Positions 24,301 to 36,909 are shown, counted from the stretch's first letter. The stretch: 64,000 bases of DNA from Symbiodinium natans (GCA_905221605.1 CAJNDS010002848.1:188001-252000); one strand, 5' to 3'. Program-made: numbers and translations. The notes: generated from the letters alone by a model not told the origin.

Positions 24301-25420
24301 GGTTCGTGCTCGTACACGAAAGATGGTTCCTCTCGGAGAAGCGTTGTGCGTTCTACCAAGAACGCGGCGAGCGACACACATGCTTTACGTCCCCTTGCGC
24401 TTGTGCATGACCGAGTTTGCCTCGGGGAAGCTGCGACATGCACAACATTCTCGACTACAAAAAAGTCTGCTCCCGCTGAAGCCTCGTCGAAGGAAGACTG
24501 CACCAAAGGTGTTCAATTTAGTGTTCATCTCTTGGTTCAAGCGCTGGCTGCACGTACCATTCACTTTCATGCGCGTTGTACCTGAGCATGGGTCAATTCT
24601 TCATGCTGACGCAAGCACTGCAGAAGGACGCTGGTTTGGACCTTTTGTCGGAATATGTAGGTCAGTTCGTTCCGAGCACTGAAGGATGTCGGCTTGCCGA
24701 TTTGCGTTTCGCACATATTCTCCAGCCTCATCGGAATGACCCGAAGTGACTCGAAGCTCCGAAGGTACGAACAGCCAGGATCACGGCCCTGACGAGCATG
24801 ATCCTCGAAAGTCTCCAAGACAGTTCTGAAGATTTCTGAAGCGATTTGAGGCTCCAATGGCAACTGTCTCGAGGAATCTCTAGGAACCGTCACGTCGTGT
24901 GTGAGCGCACCTGCGCGCGAATCGAGCCACATGGTGCAGAGATGTTCACTTGATCCGAAGACTTACAGTAGGATCTGTTTGTTAGAGTTGCTTAGAGGGG
25001 AGACTCCCATGATGCTGTGCAAAGAGGGGCGGAGGCGAGTGCATTTGTGCTCACAAGTGGCTCCTTGCAATGTGGGGCTGCTGGGACCGAACTGCAGCGA
25101 AGTTCCGTTGCAGAAGACCCTGACATGCCTGACATGGAACATCACGGAACACAGCAAAGTACTCGTCGAGGCTCTGCTGCTATAGCCCGGAGCAGGGGGT
25201 TGGGCCACAGTTACCTACAACCATCCGAAAATCTCCGACCCGCACCACGACTGCAGACGAATAACGTAAAGAGCTCTGTGTAGCCACACCCACAGGTTTC
25301 TGGGTGCATTTGTCATTCGTTGGTGTACGTGCGCTTTCGACGGCAGCCTTACACTTCAGCGCCTATTGTCGAGTTTCGAGCTAGGCAAAGTCTCTTCAAA
25401 CGTTCTTAGATGCAAATGAC
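21390..25420. other. No gene family recognised; scattered weak exon candidates
   Basis: Weak + strand candidates are near 22180-22390, 23714-24100 and 24182-24420. In each case an opposite-strand frame is equally long. A short CA/CAACACT-rich stretch lies at about 23083-23125. Confidence 0.3.
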
Positions 25421-25427
25421 ATGGAAG

Positions 25428-26085
25428 CATAGCTCTTGTGCCACCATCGAGGCATTCGCGCCATTCCAGACTCGGATGGTAAGGCCCTCGATTTTGGCCT
25501 CAGTGCTGCTCAAACATCCTCAAGCAGTACCTTGTTGAATGGACAGAACATCCCAACTATCATCGGGTGGTATCTGGTAGCCGTGATCGCATCAACCTTC
25601 ACCGTGCTTCGTAGTTCCCCGTCGCGTGCCGATCTGGCATGCCAAGGCCGTTGCGGTCCGGCGGATGGCCCGCAGTGCGCTTCGTGCCAGCGTTTTCAAA
25701 AAACCCAGCAGGCAGCCTTCTGCGGCTTTCATCTGCGTGGCGGACCTCATTCTTGCGTCATCTTCTATCGAAATCATCCAATCAGGTTATCATTGACGAT
25801 GACACGCAGCCCAGCCACAAGCCCGTGCCAGCCTCGACAGCCTCTCACTCGGACAGATCTGTAACCTCAAACGTTATTGAAGTCTTAATGTTGCAAGTTG
25901 GCACATCACTGGCTGAGAGGGACAACTTAAGTGGCACATCTAATCGTGGCTCTGATGGGACGATATCAGGCTCCGTTGGCGATGACGGAGCCTGCGCCGC
26001 CACGTCCAGGGCCACCAGAGATCAAGGCGCTACACGGAGCTTTGGTTTTCCTGCCATGAGGAGTGGCCATTTGGATGCATCTTGA
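25428..26085 (+). CDS. Candidate exons, unrecognised
   Basis: One frame from about 25436 gives a Ser-rich stretch followed by a membrane-like segment (IIGWYLVAVIASTFTVL). A competing frame ends at a good donor (CGGATG|GTAAGG, 25477). A further hydrophilic stretch runs 25870-26085 (TSLAERDNLSGTSNRG). The splice pattern is unresolved and no family was recognised. Confidence 0.3.
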
Positions 26086-26720
26086 TGAGATTGTACGAAA
26101 GACGTGTACGCCCCTCTATAGTCTATAGTACCTGCAGGTGAAGCGGGAGATTCTCGACGACCGGCCTGCTGAAGCATCGAGACCCAGCAAGCCCGCGCGA
26201 CGGCAGGTGCTGAGTTAAGAAACGCTGTGACAAGAGCAGAATCGTGTGCAAGCAGTGCGGGCAGGATGTGGTAGCATGTGACATTATGCGACCAGCATGT
26301 GACTGTGAAGGACCCACCGCAAGCACCTCCAGCAAACGCCAAGGGTGCGCAAGAGACTATGCGTTCTGGCAAGGACTTGTCTGCTTGCGTGGAACTGGAT
26401 GTTCGGATGTTCGCAAGTCTTCGTCTTATTGCAAGTCATCCTTGCTACAAAGGAGACGAAACAAGGTCGACAAAGTGCCAGATCTCGACAGGAGGCTAGC
26501 AGCAAGGGGACCGAAGCGTGTGGAACAATGTTACAGTTGACGTATTATCTGTATGTTATTTTGCGGTGCCGGTGTCAAGGCATTGATCCATCCGGACCTA
26601 GTTTCAACATCGTTCTGTGTATGTTTTCGCCGGAAGTGTGATTTTTTCTATTCGCCATCTCAAGCTAATGTGATTTCTTTATCGCCTTTCGTGCCGTTTC
26701 GTGCTTGCATGGTAAAGCAG

Positions 26721-26850
26721 GATTCCCCAGACCCACCGCGAACAGAAGGTGCGACAAAGTGCGGACCTGAGTGCTGCGCCCATGAGAATCCCACGAGCGT
26801 CACCAGACACCAGAGCAGTGCAAGGGAAGTCCCAAACATTCCAATATGCA
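26721..26850 (+). CDS. Candidate Cys/His-containing exon
   Basis: After a good acceptor (AAAGCAG|G, 26720) one frame reads DSPDPPRTEGATKCGPECCA and continues with His and Cys. No family assigned. Confidence 0.3.
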
Positions 26851-26857
26851 AACGTTA

Positions 26858-27487
26858 TCAAACGTTCAAACATTCGAGGTTAACTTGTTCTGTTTGTGGC
26901 CTGTCAGACAGGCCGGCTTGGAGCTCAGCTTGCCGAATGACAAGTAGCGCCATGTGAGCGATCAAGTGGTCTGGTGCGTTTTTCTTTGCCCGAGGACCAG
27001 CTTCTGCTGTGCTTGACTTAGACACAGAGTACAGAGTGGCTATCGATTTGTTGTTCTCTACTACTGCTGCAAACATTCTGACGAAGCGGCTATCCCACTT
27101 CGCCTCAGCAAGACGTGTCAAGGCAAGACTCACAGCACTTTGGTAAGGTGTGATGGGAGTGGGCCTATCTGCCGCAAAAGTACACACTTGGGCCCTGGCC
27201 TTTGCAGCATGCTGTGAGCGCTCGGTGGGTGCTTGAGTATGCTTGAGTGGAGACTGGCATCTGGTGTTGTCTGGTGTCGTCGGGTAGCATGTGACGGCCT
27301 GGCAAGGCTGCTGTGATCCACCCCTGCGAAGTGTGCCTGCCGGCGTGACGAACTGAGCGCATGAGCATTCTTGCATCAAGCAAGCTTGGAGATTGTGCGA
27401 TAACCCAAGGACTGGTACTGTGTGGGGTGCCAGTACATGGAAGACCACGGGAGGTAGCCTCTCTGGCTGTGTCATGATTTGTATCAA
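26858..27487 (-). CDS. Long minus-strand open frame, unrecognised
   Basis: 209 codons on the minus strand. The C-terminal half (ALTRLAEAKWDSRFVRMFAA followed by VVENNKSIATLYSV) looks more protein-like than the plus-strand readings here. A second minus frame at 27929-28255 is also plausible. No known family. If real, it breaks the same-strand pattern. Confidence 0.25.
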   Translation of the reverse strand: MIQIMTQPERLPPVVFHVLAPHTVPVLGLSHNLQACLMQECSCAQFVTPAGTLRRGGSQQPCQAVTCYPTTPDNTRCQSPLKHTQAPTERSQHAAKARAQVCTFAADRPTPITPYQSAVSLALTRLAEAKWDSRFVRMFAAVVENNKSIATLYSVSKSSTAEAGPRAKKNAPDHLIAHMALLVIRQAELQAGLSDRPQTEQVNLECLNV

Positions 27488-27499
27488 CCAGAGCTAGCA

Positions 27500-28920
27500 T
27501 TCGCACTTTGAAGTGCTGTGAAATCGTGCAGAACTGAACAGAATTTATGTGCAAAAATTCAATAATCCACTATGACTGTGGAAGATCTGGCGATGGTAGA
27601 CCTGGCAGGATCAAGTGCTCGGTCTGCGGAGAAGTTGGACCAGCGGACCTAAGCCGAGTATTTTAATAGCTGAGCGGTGCTCTGAATCATGAGACTCTGC
27701 AAATGTCCGTTCTTTTGCTCTTTTTGAGCTGAGCTTGGAGTGCTCTAAAGCCTTGAGGAAGAGTTGCTGCTGTGGTAGCCTTGGAGCTGCGGTGCGTCAC
27801 GCGACCGAGCTTCTGTTTACAGCTGCCCAGAAGTGTAGGTGTGATGCTATGTGGCCCGGCTGCGAGATAGCAACTCACCTCAGATGCGACCTCAGCTGAC
27901 AGGATTATGACTGCGACACAACATGTAATTATTTTCTGTTGACTTGCCTTTCAAATTGTTGGAGGAGCGCCCAGGATGAAAATCCGACTTCCCGATCCCA
28001 AATCATGCAAAGTATAGCATAGATGAAGAAGAAAAAGGTATGATTGTGTTTATCTATGTTTGGACGAACCTTGGCTGCGTGTTGGCATCGCTTGGTAATT
28101 GAGCAACCCGTGCGCCCCCGAGGTTGTTGTAAGCCGCCGCTGAAGTCCGTCCCTGAAGGGGTGCTGCGCTTATGAAAATTCTTAAGTGCTCCAGGGAGTG
28201 GCTCGAGAAGAATTGAGAGCAGTTTACCATCATGGGAGAAGTAGTGCGAGCCCATGCGAGCCCTGCTTCTCTCTTTGGTGAGGATTGGTTTTGTGGTTCA
28301 TGCCACAATCAAAGAGCAAGGCAAGGCATGGTCGGCTTCTTGCGAAAGCGTGGGGCAAACTGCAAAGGGTTCTGTTTCGCGCCACTCCGGCAGTGCGAGG
28401 AAAAGGGGCCGGCCAGAGCGGCCGAAGAGCGCCAACGGCATGGGACAGGTGCCGCGGGCGCCGCCGCCGCAGGCTGCATTGCTCTGACAGATTCTGACAG
28501 CTCTTGCGTTGTGCAACTGTGCAACCTTTTGTGGGAGCGGAGGCAGCGCAGCCGAAGTCCACGCCGGCTCCCGCTCACGAAAGCAAGGCTGCAAGCGGAC
28601 TCGCACAGTCATAGCAGCTCGAGAGCTTCGGTTGCCTTTGCACTTTGTGACTTTGAGCCTTTGCGTTCATCAGGGCGTCGGCAAAGGCGGAGGCATGCCT
28701 CCCTCAAAAATGTTTGCTCAATCTGAGATCGGGTGTGGTGAGCACTTTCTCTGTGAGAGCTCTTTCTCTGTGAGAGCCCTGCCATTGGCAAAGGCAAAGG
28801 CAAGGGCTCCGTACGCAGCCTGGGTGCTGCTCTCAAGGTGCGGAGATGTCAAGTTGGAGAACTGTCCTTTCTGCATTCGGCATCGCCAGCCGTGGAGAGA
28901 ACACTCAGACACCACGAGGT
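27500..28920. other. Unresolved; overlapping frames on both strands
   Basis: Long GC-rich overlapping frames at 28232-28900 have no preference I can defend. No family recognised. Confidence 0.25.
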
Positions 28921-28926
28921 TTCTTC

Positions 28927-29034
28927 AGACATGATGCACCAGACGCTCAAAAACTTGCCGTCCAGAAAATGCCACGCATTCAGACGCATTACCGGCTACC
29001 TGTCACAAACACCTCAGAAATCGCTCAACCACAA
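28927..29034 (+). CDS. Candidate exon, unrecognised
   Basis: Acceptor TTCTTCAG, then a frame with DAPDAQKLAVQKMPRIQ, ending at a CAA|GTAAAC donor (29035). Probably part of the same + strand gene as the exons at 29274 and 29452. Confidence 0.4.
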
Positions 29035-29273
29035 GTAAACTTAAGTTGAACCGCTCAATGGCTCAGAAGCCACGCGGCAACGCTTGTCACTTTCAACATA
29101 GCTTTGACTCGGTCTGACTCGGACATTGCAAGAGCGAGGCGGCGACGGGAGAGCAAAATTTTCCCTGTTTTCTTTGGCTACTGAATAGGCTTTGCTGTCA
29201 TCTGCCGTGGCTCTGCACGTGCTGCTCCTATCAAGATGCTTCTCGCTCTCTTTCCATCGCCAGTCCTTTTGTC

Positions 29274-29319
29274 AGGTGGCTGCTGCCGAGGCGAACGCCT
29301 CAGGATCCAGCAAGAAAGG
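29274..29319 (+). CDS. Candidate 46-base exon
   Basis: TTTTGTCAG|GTGGCT acceptor and AAAG|GTAAAC donor bracket VAAAEANASGSSKK. The sharp splice sites on both sides make this a good exon candidate. Confidence 0.4.
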
Positions 29320-29451
29320 TAAACGACGACAAACTTGTTGTTGCATAGTTGTTTTGTCTGCGCTGTCGTTAGGACGTTTACTGTGATCTTTGTTCATCCA
29401 TTTTGCTTTGCTTTGGCTTTTTTGGTCTCGTGCATGGGTGCTTCTGTACAG

Positions 29452-29544
29452 ATTGAGGTCCACAAGCCGTCAGTGGCTCATCTTCTTGCCGATCCGACAA
29501 ATCACTGCCATGAAGTGGGCCATGAAGGGATTGCTGCAGGATTG
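29452..29544 (+). CDS. Candidate exon, unrecognised
   Basis: After CTGTACAG the frame reads IEVHKPSVAHLLADPTNHCH and then GHEGIAAG before diverging into likely intron. No family recognised. Confidence 0.4.
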
Positions 29545-29599
29545 TGAGTTGTCAACTCGCTTTCGCTCTCAAGTAAGGCGCACTTTGGACTGATGCTGG

Positions 29600-30090
29600 C
29601 CACTGTGAAGCTGTAGCTTCCAGGTCTGTCAAATGTTTGAGTCCCTTTCTGAGGGCAGCTTGCTACAGATGTCCCCATGGGAAATATTGTCAAGCTCGCA
29701 ATTCAACGCGTGTTAATTGACCTTGCCTCGACGACTTGGTCCCTCATGCATGCATGTACACAGATGTCGTGTGGAGAACGAGCTCTGAACAGCCATGCAA
29801 CCTGCTTGAGATTGCTTGAGTTGTATCCAGTGATGCCTTCTGTCTAGAGTGACATGCGTGCATTGTTAGGCTAGCCTTTGCCAACAGCAAATCTTACATG
29901 CACTGGACTGTCTTGGAGAACATCGTTGTGGAGATTATTTAAAATTTACAGGATGTATCAGGGATGGGTGTGGCTCAGAGTTGAGGACGAAGGCAAAGCA
30001 GCATCATGATGGTCACAAGCAATACTGAGTGGAAGCAGACTGCAGGGAGACTGGCATCCTAACTCAAAATCAGGATTTGCTGTCGCCTCT
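29600..30090. other. No exon identified
   Basis: A/T-richer sequence with no splice-bounded coding stretch that I can support. Probably intronic. Confidence 0.35.
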
Positions 30091-30093
30091 GAC

Positions 30094-30254
30094 ATGAGAT
30101 CGTGTAGGCATGCGCGCTTTCCGGTGGGACAGGAGCCTTCGTCCCCCTTCGGACACGCAAATGATGCCCTGATGTTCACGATGCTCATGGTTTTGGCTGC
30201 ACGCACCAGCGGGGGCTTGGGACCCATGTTCACTGGCTGCTGCAACAGCTATCA
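30094..30254 (+). CDS. Candidate exon, unrecognised
   Basis: An open frame reads SSPFGHANDALMFTMLMVLA, then a Gly-rich stretch with paired Cys, ending at ATCAG|GTAACA (donor at 30255). It may contain a membrane segment. Confidence 0.35.
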
Positions 30255-30870
30255 GGTAACACTTTGGGCAGGCCCGGGGTCTGCAGGAGGTGTCCGATTA
30301 AAATGGCGAAGTGCCGCAGTTCTTTCTGGCTTTCTCTGCGGTGGTGCGCTTTTGGATGATGGCGAGGGCATTCAGGTTCGCAACGCTGTCACTGAAAGAA
30401 GTGGCTCTCGGGGGCTGGGCCTTTGCGCACAAACTCCTCGCAGAGTGAAGTCCGTGGAGTGAAACCTTCCATAAGTGACGGAATCTGCTTTGGAGTGGTG
30501 ATCTAAAACTTTTGTGTAGACATGACACGAGTGGATGCCGTGGCCAGACAGAGGAGCTAGCCGGATCAAACGAAGGAAGGTGACGCCTCGAATGGCAAAT
30601 CTAGCAAATCCTCGCAATGCTATGCTCATTGACTCATATGAGCTCATACTAGCTCATTAGGAGCACAGCCCCTTCAGACGCAATTATCAGACATCGGTTG
30701 TCCCAGCAGCATCACTTGACTTCACAACCTTTTGATGACCAGGCCACAATGTAGCCCCAATGGTGTCACATGTGATGTGGTGAGGGCTTGCCGATGGTTT
30801 ATGATGATGCTTCAGGCCCGAAGTTTAGCGTGATTGCGCGTGTCATTCTTCTGATTGGATGACTTGGCTC

Positions 30871-31128
30871 AGGATCACAGGCTGGTTCGCAGAAGTGGAG
30901 ATTCCAGTCTTTGAGGTCGGTTTCCAAGTCATTCAGCTGGCTTTGTATGCTCTTTATCTGCCTTGCTCACATAAGCTTCGAACAACGTCCAGGTCCATTT
31001 ATCAGGACCTAAAAAAGAATTGGTGGCCGTCTGGACCTGCACCAGATGAAGAGGCGCCCGCTGACCATTCCGAGGCGGGTGCCTTCCAGACTCCTCGCGC
31101 AGCATGTCAAATGCGCATGCTTGGATAG
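30871..31128 (+). CDS. Candidate exon with a hydrophobic segment
   Basis: The frame reads ITGWFAEVEIPVFEVGFQVI, then QLALYALYL (possible membrane segment) and a hydrophilic tail with PAPDEEAPADHSEAG. No family recognised; it probably belongs to the transcription unit of the neighbouring + exons. Confidence 0.4.
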   Translation, partial: RITGWFAEVEIPVFEVGFQVIQLALYALYLPCSHKLRTTSRSIYQDLKKNWWPSGPAPDEEAPADHSEAGAFQTPRAACQMRMLG

Positions 31129-31312
31129 GAGTTTTCTGTGTGGCGCTGTTGCCCTCGACGGTTTCAACCGACAGGCAGCGCGGTCCTTATCTTTCTGGTG
31201 AGTTGGTGTGCCGTGGATGCTGTAAGGCCAAGAAGAGCCAGCAAGCCCAGGACAGAGTATCAATTGAACCCATGAACTCATCTGATTTGGGCATGCTTCA
31301 GTCCGTTTGATA

Positions 31313-31428
31313 GGACATTCACCTCGGCAGGGCAAAAGAGGACTGGCTCGGACAAGAAGCATGCAGAAACATGGAAAGAACATGCGAAGATGGGGCAAAA
31401 GCTCTGACCAGGATCTTTCCCTGCTTCG
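31313..31428 (+). CDS. Candidate exon, unrecognised
   Basis: The frame through 31313 reads DIHLGRAKEDWLGQEACRNM then ERTCEDGAKALTRIFPCFE, ending at GTAGCT (31429). The acidic/basic mix looks coding, although a second frame is also open. Confidence 0.35.
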
Positions 31429-31543
31429 AGTAGCTTCTGCAGCGCACCATCTCACCATTCCTCGGCTTCTGTTGGTGGTGACGAGTGCAAACCTCAGGTT
31501 GTCACGAGAAATTTCGAGAGAGCTGCCACATGGAATTCGCTGA

Positions 31544-32493
31544 CCGAGCTGGCATCGTTTGACTGAGTCTTCTACCCCAGCCGCAGTTTAATCCAGAAGA
31601 ATTTCTTCGGCATGAATGTCAATCAGACCTGGTAGACAGGACGGGGCTGTGTCAGGGAGACGGATGTAAATTTGGAAATGCGGTGCTCGGCACACAATGC
31701 CGATGGACTTTGGCAGGTTCTTGCAAGATTACCGCAAACTGGCTGCGTACGAGGTGTTGGATGGCTGACTGCACTGACAGGGTCAATTGAGCAAGAACTT
31801 TTTGCTGCTGGTAGGCTGCCGCAACTGCATCTGTCCGCACGGAGGCTCACCTTCGTGAATGTTGTTGAAGTGGATCTGCGTGGCTTGCGATTTGTATTGG
31901 TGCGCGGGGTCTTTGGTCGTCATGTATTTATGTTCGTTTGGGTCGGTCCAGCACGTCTGCGCCAACAAGCATACGAAAACAGTACTACCACGTCCAGCAT
32001 GGTTGTGAGCACATGCAGCTCCGTGACGAAGACTTCTGCACATGGGCCGCTAATACCTAGGCCAAATTAGGCCAAGTTCTCCAACACCTTTGCCTCGCAC
32101 CCTCGCCAGCATAGCATCAAACCAAAGCCAAGCACACTTGCATTCCCAATCCTCGACTATCTCGGCTACAGCATAACAGCATAACAGAATAATGCAAGAA
32201 TGCAACAGAAGACAGACAGACACTTCTTGTCACAAAGGAAGGCGTTCTTCCGCGAGAGGTAACTGCAGCGTCCCAAGTGAAGGATCAGCAAAAGTCTCAT
32301 ATCACTCGCGTACATGCCCCGCAGTTTGAAACAGCACGAGGTGCAGTCATTTCCAAGCCAGTCAGTGGCCCGCTCTGAATCTGGCATGTCCGTGGCTAAG
32401 GACATCAGCAATCAGTATACATCATTATGACACATTGTGGCAGTTGTGCTTTTTGGAGTTGTGAGTGGCACCTGTTCGGACGCTTTTTAGCAA
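31544..32493. other. No exon identified with confidence
   Basis: Open frames at 31672-32070 are long on both strands. I see no splice-bounded or family-like segment. Confidence 0.3.
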
Positions 32494-35400
32494 ATGCTGG
32501 GTCAAACCGAGTCTGCAGCGTTCTCCCTCTGCGATGGAGGTCCAGGTGCCCTAGCAGAGTCCTGCAGTCCTGTAGGTATTCGTGAGCTTTGTGAAGCTTG
32601 GCAAGCTCGGACATGTGGAAGGGATGTTAGCGACTTCCTAGGTGTCCGGCGACAGCGATCATGCGCAGGATGCTGTGACAAGCTTCTGTCAAGTATAAGT
32701 AAGCCATGCGGATCCAATGAGACAGTTGGGGCTTGTCGCTCCTTGCCGCTTTGTGGCCGTCAGGACCCCGATCCAGCGTCCGTTTCTGTGAAAGTTAAGG
32801 CCGTGTCAGATTCTACAGACATATGGGGTATAGCAGCTCAGGTTAGCATGGTTGAGCAAGGTTTTCACGAAAGGCTTGGTTTGAAGTCTTTCCTTTGGCT
32901 CGCGGCCTGGGATCGAGAAGCGGCCAGGAAGTGTGTGGGCTTCATGAGTGACATGTTCGGATTGTTACCTTTGTCAAATTTTTTCGATTGCACGTGTTCA
33001 TAACTGCACTTACAGGTCGCTGGGCGGACAAAATCCGCGGAAGAAGATGATGACGAAGTAGCTGGTGTTGCGAGTGCCGCCAGCTCAAGGGGAGTTTACG
33101 TTGTATGCCTCGTGTTCACGGAACAGTGGCGGTTCTCGTGAAGCAGAGGTCACAGAGGCGAGCCAGTCCCCGGCTTCTGAGACTGGGCCTCAGATCCCAG
33201 AAAAGGCTTTTCAAGTCGTCATTCCTTTGAAGCTTGGCTTCACGTGGCTTCATCTGGCTTCTTCCTGTCAGCTGCGTGCCAAGGATTGATGCAGGTGGGA
33301 TGCAATACTTCTTGTGCACATCCGTTTCGGGAAGATGTGAACGGATCCAAGACATGCGCAAGTAGACTGACAGGTTCGATGGGCCAGCGAGTGCAGCACT
33401 TGGCTTCAGCCACAACAGCCAACAACACGCAGTATTCCTGCAGTCTTGCTTTCGCCGACTAAGGCTGAAGCGCCAGAGGCCGACTGGTGCACACAGCAAC
33501 ATGTCATGAGTGGGCGCACGGCTACACGTTGCGACATTGCGGCATTGCGCATTGCGGCTCGTGAAGTCTGGTCTGTCCAGGTGCCTGCAGAGGCAAACCC
33601 AGAGAGAACAACATCCATGCCCGGCGTCCAAAGCGACGAGCAGTCCCCAAGGACTTGGGCATCGAAGGAAGCTCCGAGTGACAGCGCACAAAGTCCTGAG
33701 CTGTCGCAGCCGCCGAAAGAAACCAGCAGAGGGGCAGCTGGAAGCAGACCCGGAGGTCTTCGCGTAAAGTCAGAGCCCCTCAGACCATTGCTGGAAGTGG
33801 AAGAACAAGGCTCTAGCACCTTGATAAGCCAGCCAGTGGCCCTTTCAGCCCTACAGACAAGACCGAAGTCGCCCACAGCGAAGCAGAAGCATCTGGTCTT
33901 CATGGTCGACGGGGAGGAGAGCCGGAGAGCTTCCACCTGCATCCACTGCCACGCACACCGGTCTTTGTGACCATTTCAGTGCTGAAACCTATGAAACCAC
34001 GATGCTGGAGGAGCTTCAAATCCTTGGGGTTGATACGCGGGACTCCAGCGTCCCTCCAGAGGTGGCTAGAGTTGAAGAGCTGCTCGTTGAGAGACAGATG
34101 AGGGATAACTGAGATACAGGGTAATGCGTGTGTGGAAGCGTGTGCAAGCGTGTGGAAGCATGTGGAAACGCAGGAAAGTCCGAGCAGAAACCGACCTGCC
34201 GCGGGCGCTGGCCCTCTACCCCCTCCGGAGGTATCTCTCTTCTCTTCGCTTGCTTCGACCCCCAGAAGGCACAAGTCATCGCATAATTTCGTCACTTCTC
34301 TCCTTGCAGGACAAAGTCAGTGAAAGCAACTCTGGCCCGACCGGTGCTGACCCTGGTGACATCAGTGAAAGCACTTGGAAAACGGTGAACTGTTGGGTTT
34401 GGAAGTTGCTCGTATTGGCAGGCGAGGGAGGCGTAGATGCTCAACGAAGCAATTCCGAATCCTGTGAGAAGGACTTACCACTTGTCTTTGAAGGTAGTCA
34501 GCATACGTAGATTCGGCTTTATACTGTTCTTACGGGAGCTTGTGTTTTCTTACCTGGGACTTTTTCCCGGAAGTTGCACTGCAACGTTTTTGCGCACCCC
34601 TTGCGAGGATGAGAGCGGCACTGGTCAAAGATAGGAAAATCACCACTTAAAAACATAAATAACATCAAGAAAGTTACTCACAGCTACGAAAGCAACACGC
34701 CACACCTAGTCGCACTGTCTCTGGGCCGCAGGATGTTCTGATTCAGTTGGTCGACGAGGAGCAAGTGAAGTAGCGAACGCAAGACCCGGTGATTGGAATG
34801 TATTGAGCACAAGCGCAGGACCCAGTAGGACGACATCAACCGGTGAAGAGGCTGGCGGGTCACAGGAGTTGCATATTCCCATGCAGTTGTGGCTTGAGGT
34901 CCTCGCCTCCAGAAAAGCGTTGTGAGGACTTGCCTCCTTCCAGGCTGACGTTGTACATTTACAATTTGACACAGGCAGTTGGAGCACTTGCGGCGACACA
35001 AGGCATATCCAAGGCGATGAAGAGGCACTAGCCGCTCTGGAGGCTGCGTTCAGTAAAGATATGGAGAAAGAACGTTTGGAGCATGCCAAGTAGGTTCGAG
35101 TTTTTTCATTTGTCTAGCCGAGGTGGCATCATGGCCTCCGACGGCCCCGACCTGCACGAAGGCCTCGAATTGTCAACTGAAGTGTGAGGTTAGGTTGGCA
35201 AATGCAACTGGGCAAGCTGTGGCAAGTGCCGAGGAGCCAGATGCTCATGAGGCGATTTCACCGACTTCCGAGGCCATTTGTCCATCTCCAAGTAAGAAGC
35301 AGATTTGGCAGTAAGTTGGCAGCTCTTGTGGAGAGGAGATGACGCCTTTGCCATCACCTCCAGCTGCTCCTGCCACGCCTCTGCCAGTGACACCTCTTCC

Positions 35401-35730
35401 TGCTCCGGTTACACCGGTTACACCGGTACCGGCTGTCAGCCCCGGTCCTTCCAGAAGCAGGCAGGGCAAGCAGGTGATTGCACGACGTATCAACGTGTAC
35501 TGAGAGAGACTGAGATCCACAAAAGCTGCGGAGGATTGCTGGAGCCGCAGCGGCCGCAGCACGTCGGCACCTTTCCTTCCTGAGTGCCTCATGTGCCTCA
35601 TTCCGACTCACTTGGAGCTTATCGTTTTTCCAGGCGCTGCGGCCGGAGCACGGCATGCAATGGCCGCTGCCGGGCGGGTGTCAACTGCGACCGGAGGAGA
35701 AGCTGCAAGATGCAGGGCTTGCCACGTGGC
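32494..35730 (+). CDS. Unrecognised multi-exon gene for a largely disordered protein
   Basis: Several + strand exon candidates share a Ser/Pro/Glu-rich, low-hydrophobic character: 32494-33003 (Cys-rich, then FHERLGLKSFLWLAAWD), about 33017-33093 (RTKSAEEDDDEVAG), about 33141-33240, about 33462-33940 (a long Ser/Pro/Glu stretch), about 33982-34110 (MLEELQILGVDTRDSS), about 34311-34383, about 34989-35090 (QGDEEALAALEAAFSKDMEK), about 35197-35294 (donor GTAAGA), about 35340-35500 (TPLPSPPAAPATPLPVTPLP) and about 35629-35730. Not all phases were checked, and the stretch could hold more than one gene. No enzymatic domain was recognised. Confidence 0.4.
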
Positions 35731-36137
35731 TTGAGTTTTTCCTAACAGTCCCTGCCATGACTGAAGCTTTGTGCCCCACCATTGGGGATGACACAGTGAC
35801 ACAGTTCACACAGATAAGAGCTGGCACATGCTGGCACCACGGAGTTGGTTCAAGTGTCAGCTTCCTCCCACCTAGCACTTCGAGTTGCAACCTTCCTCAT
35901 GTTCCAGAGTGGAGCTTCGAACCGGAAGTTAACATTTAGCAAAGGAACCAACAAGCTGACGAGCGTGGGATGGCAGGGCCTTCAAGTCTAATTCCAGCAC
36001 ATGGAACAACCCGGCAGACGGTTAAACTTTGACAGCAAGGCATACAGCGCAGGCATCGCAGTTAACGTCCTGGCTCGGGAGCGATCGGGGTGAGGATTGC
36101 GCTGGAGGAACTGGATTTGTAAAACTACTGGGATGCG

Positions 36138-36900
36138 GTCGCAGATGCTTCTCTTTTTTTGGCAGGAGCGGCTTTGGCCACCTTGGTAAGTCCAGAGGTG
36201 TCATCAGGACAGCAAAGAAACACACTCAAGTGGCACATGATTCGCTCACCAAGTATATACCTTGCATGTATTCCCATTCCCGACAGGAGGAACAACGGAC
36301 CGCAGAAATTCGGTGTTTAGCGGTCGCTTCATGCCCCTATCACTGTGGGCACAAGCAGAGAGTCAAGGGCTCAGGATGTCAAGTTTCAAAAAAGGTTCAA
36401 AAAAGTGTAAAAGTGTGCTTTGCTCTGTTCTCTTTGCTGTTCTTGCGCTTGTTCTCGTGAGGCACTACACCGCCAGTTTCGGGTCCTGGTTCCCCTGAAC
36501 GTGCCAAGGACTGAAAAAGTGCTGCGGCATAGGCCCTCATGAAGCTCCCCCACCCCCATGAATCAATAGCTAGGGCCAGCTAGGCCAGCTAGGGCTCTTG
36601 CCAAATTGACTAGGTCTCGAAGCTGAGAAGGATTGCAACAAATACTGCACCAGTTCTGATAATTCATCAATTACAATGCGCTGGGTAGGCAAGGCATGGC
36701 AAGCAAAGCAACATTTGACGTTCATCCAGACCTGGAAGGGCTTTCAGGTCAAGATTCAGATACTGCCTCAATCTTCTCTCTGATGCCATGCCATAATATG
36801 CCATAATCTGCTGCCCAGATGCCACCAATTGCATCAATTGCATATTCTGTAGATTGAACATGCCAGTACGACGCGAAGACAGATCTGGAGGCTACGAAGC
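36138..36900. other. No exon identified with confidence
   Basis: A very short candidate exon lies between GGCAG (36164) and TTG|GTAAGT (36186). Otherwise nothing I can support. Confidence 0.3.
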
Positions 36901-36909
36901 CTGACCAGG

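Noticed and set aside
24104-24682. 192-aa plus-strand frame, and a neighbouring frame with ILHQTYPDT that recalls a histone H2B motif
   Set aside because: The resemblance covers fewer than ten residues and the following sequence does not fit H2B; competing frames on both strands.
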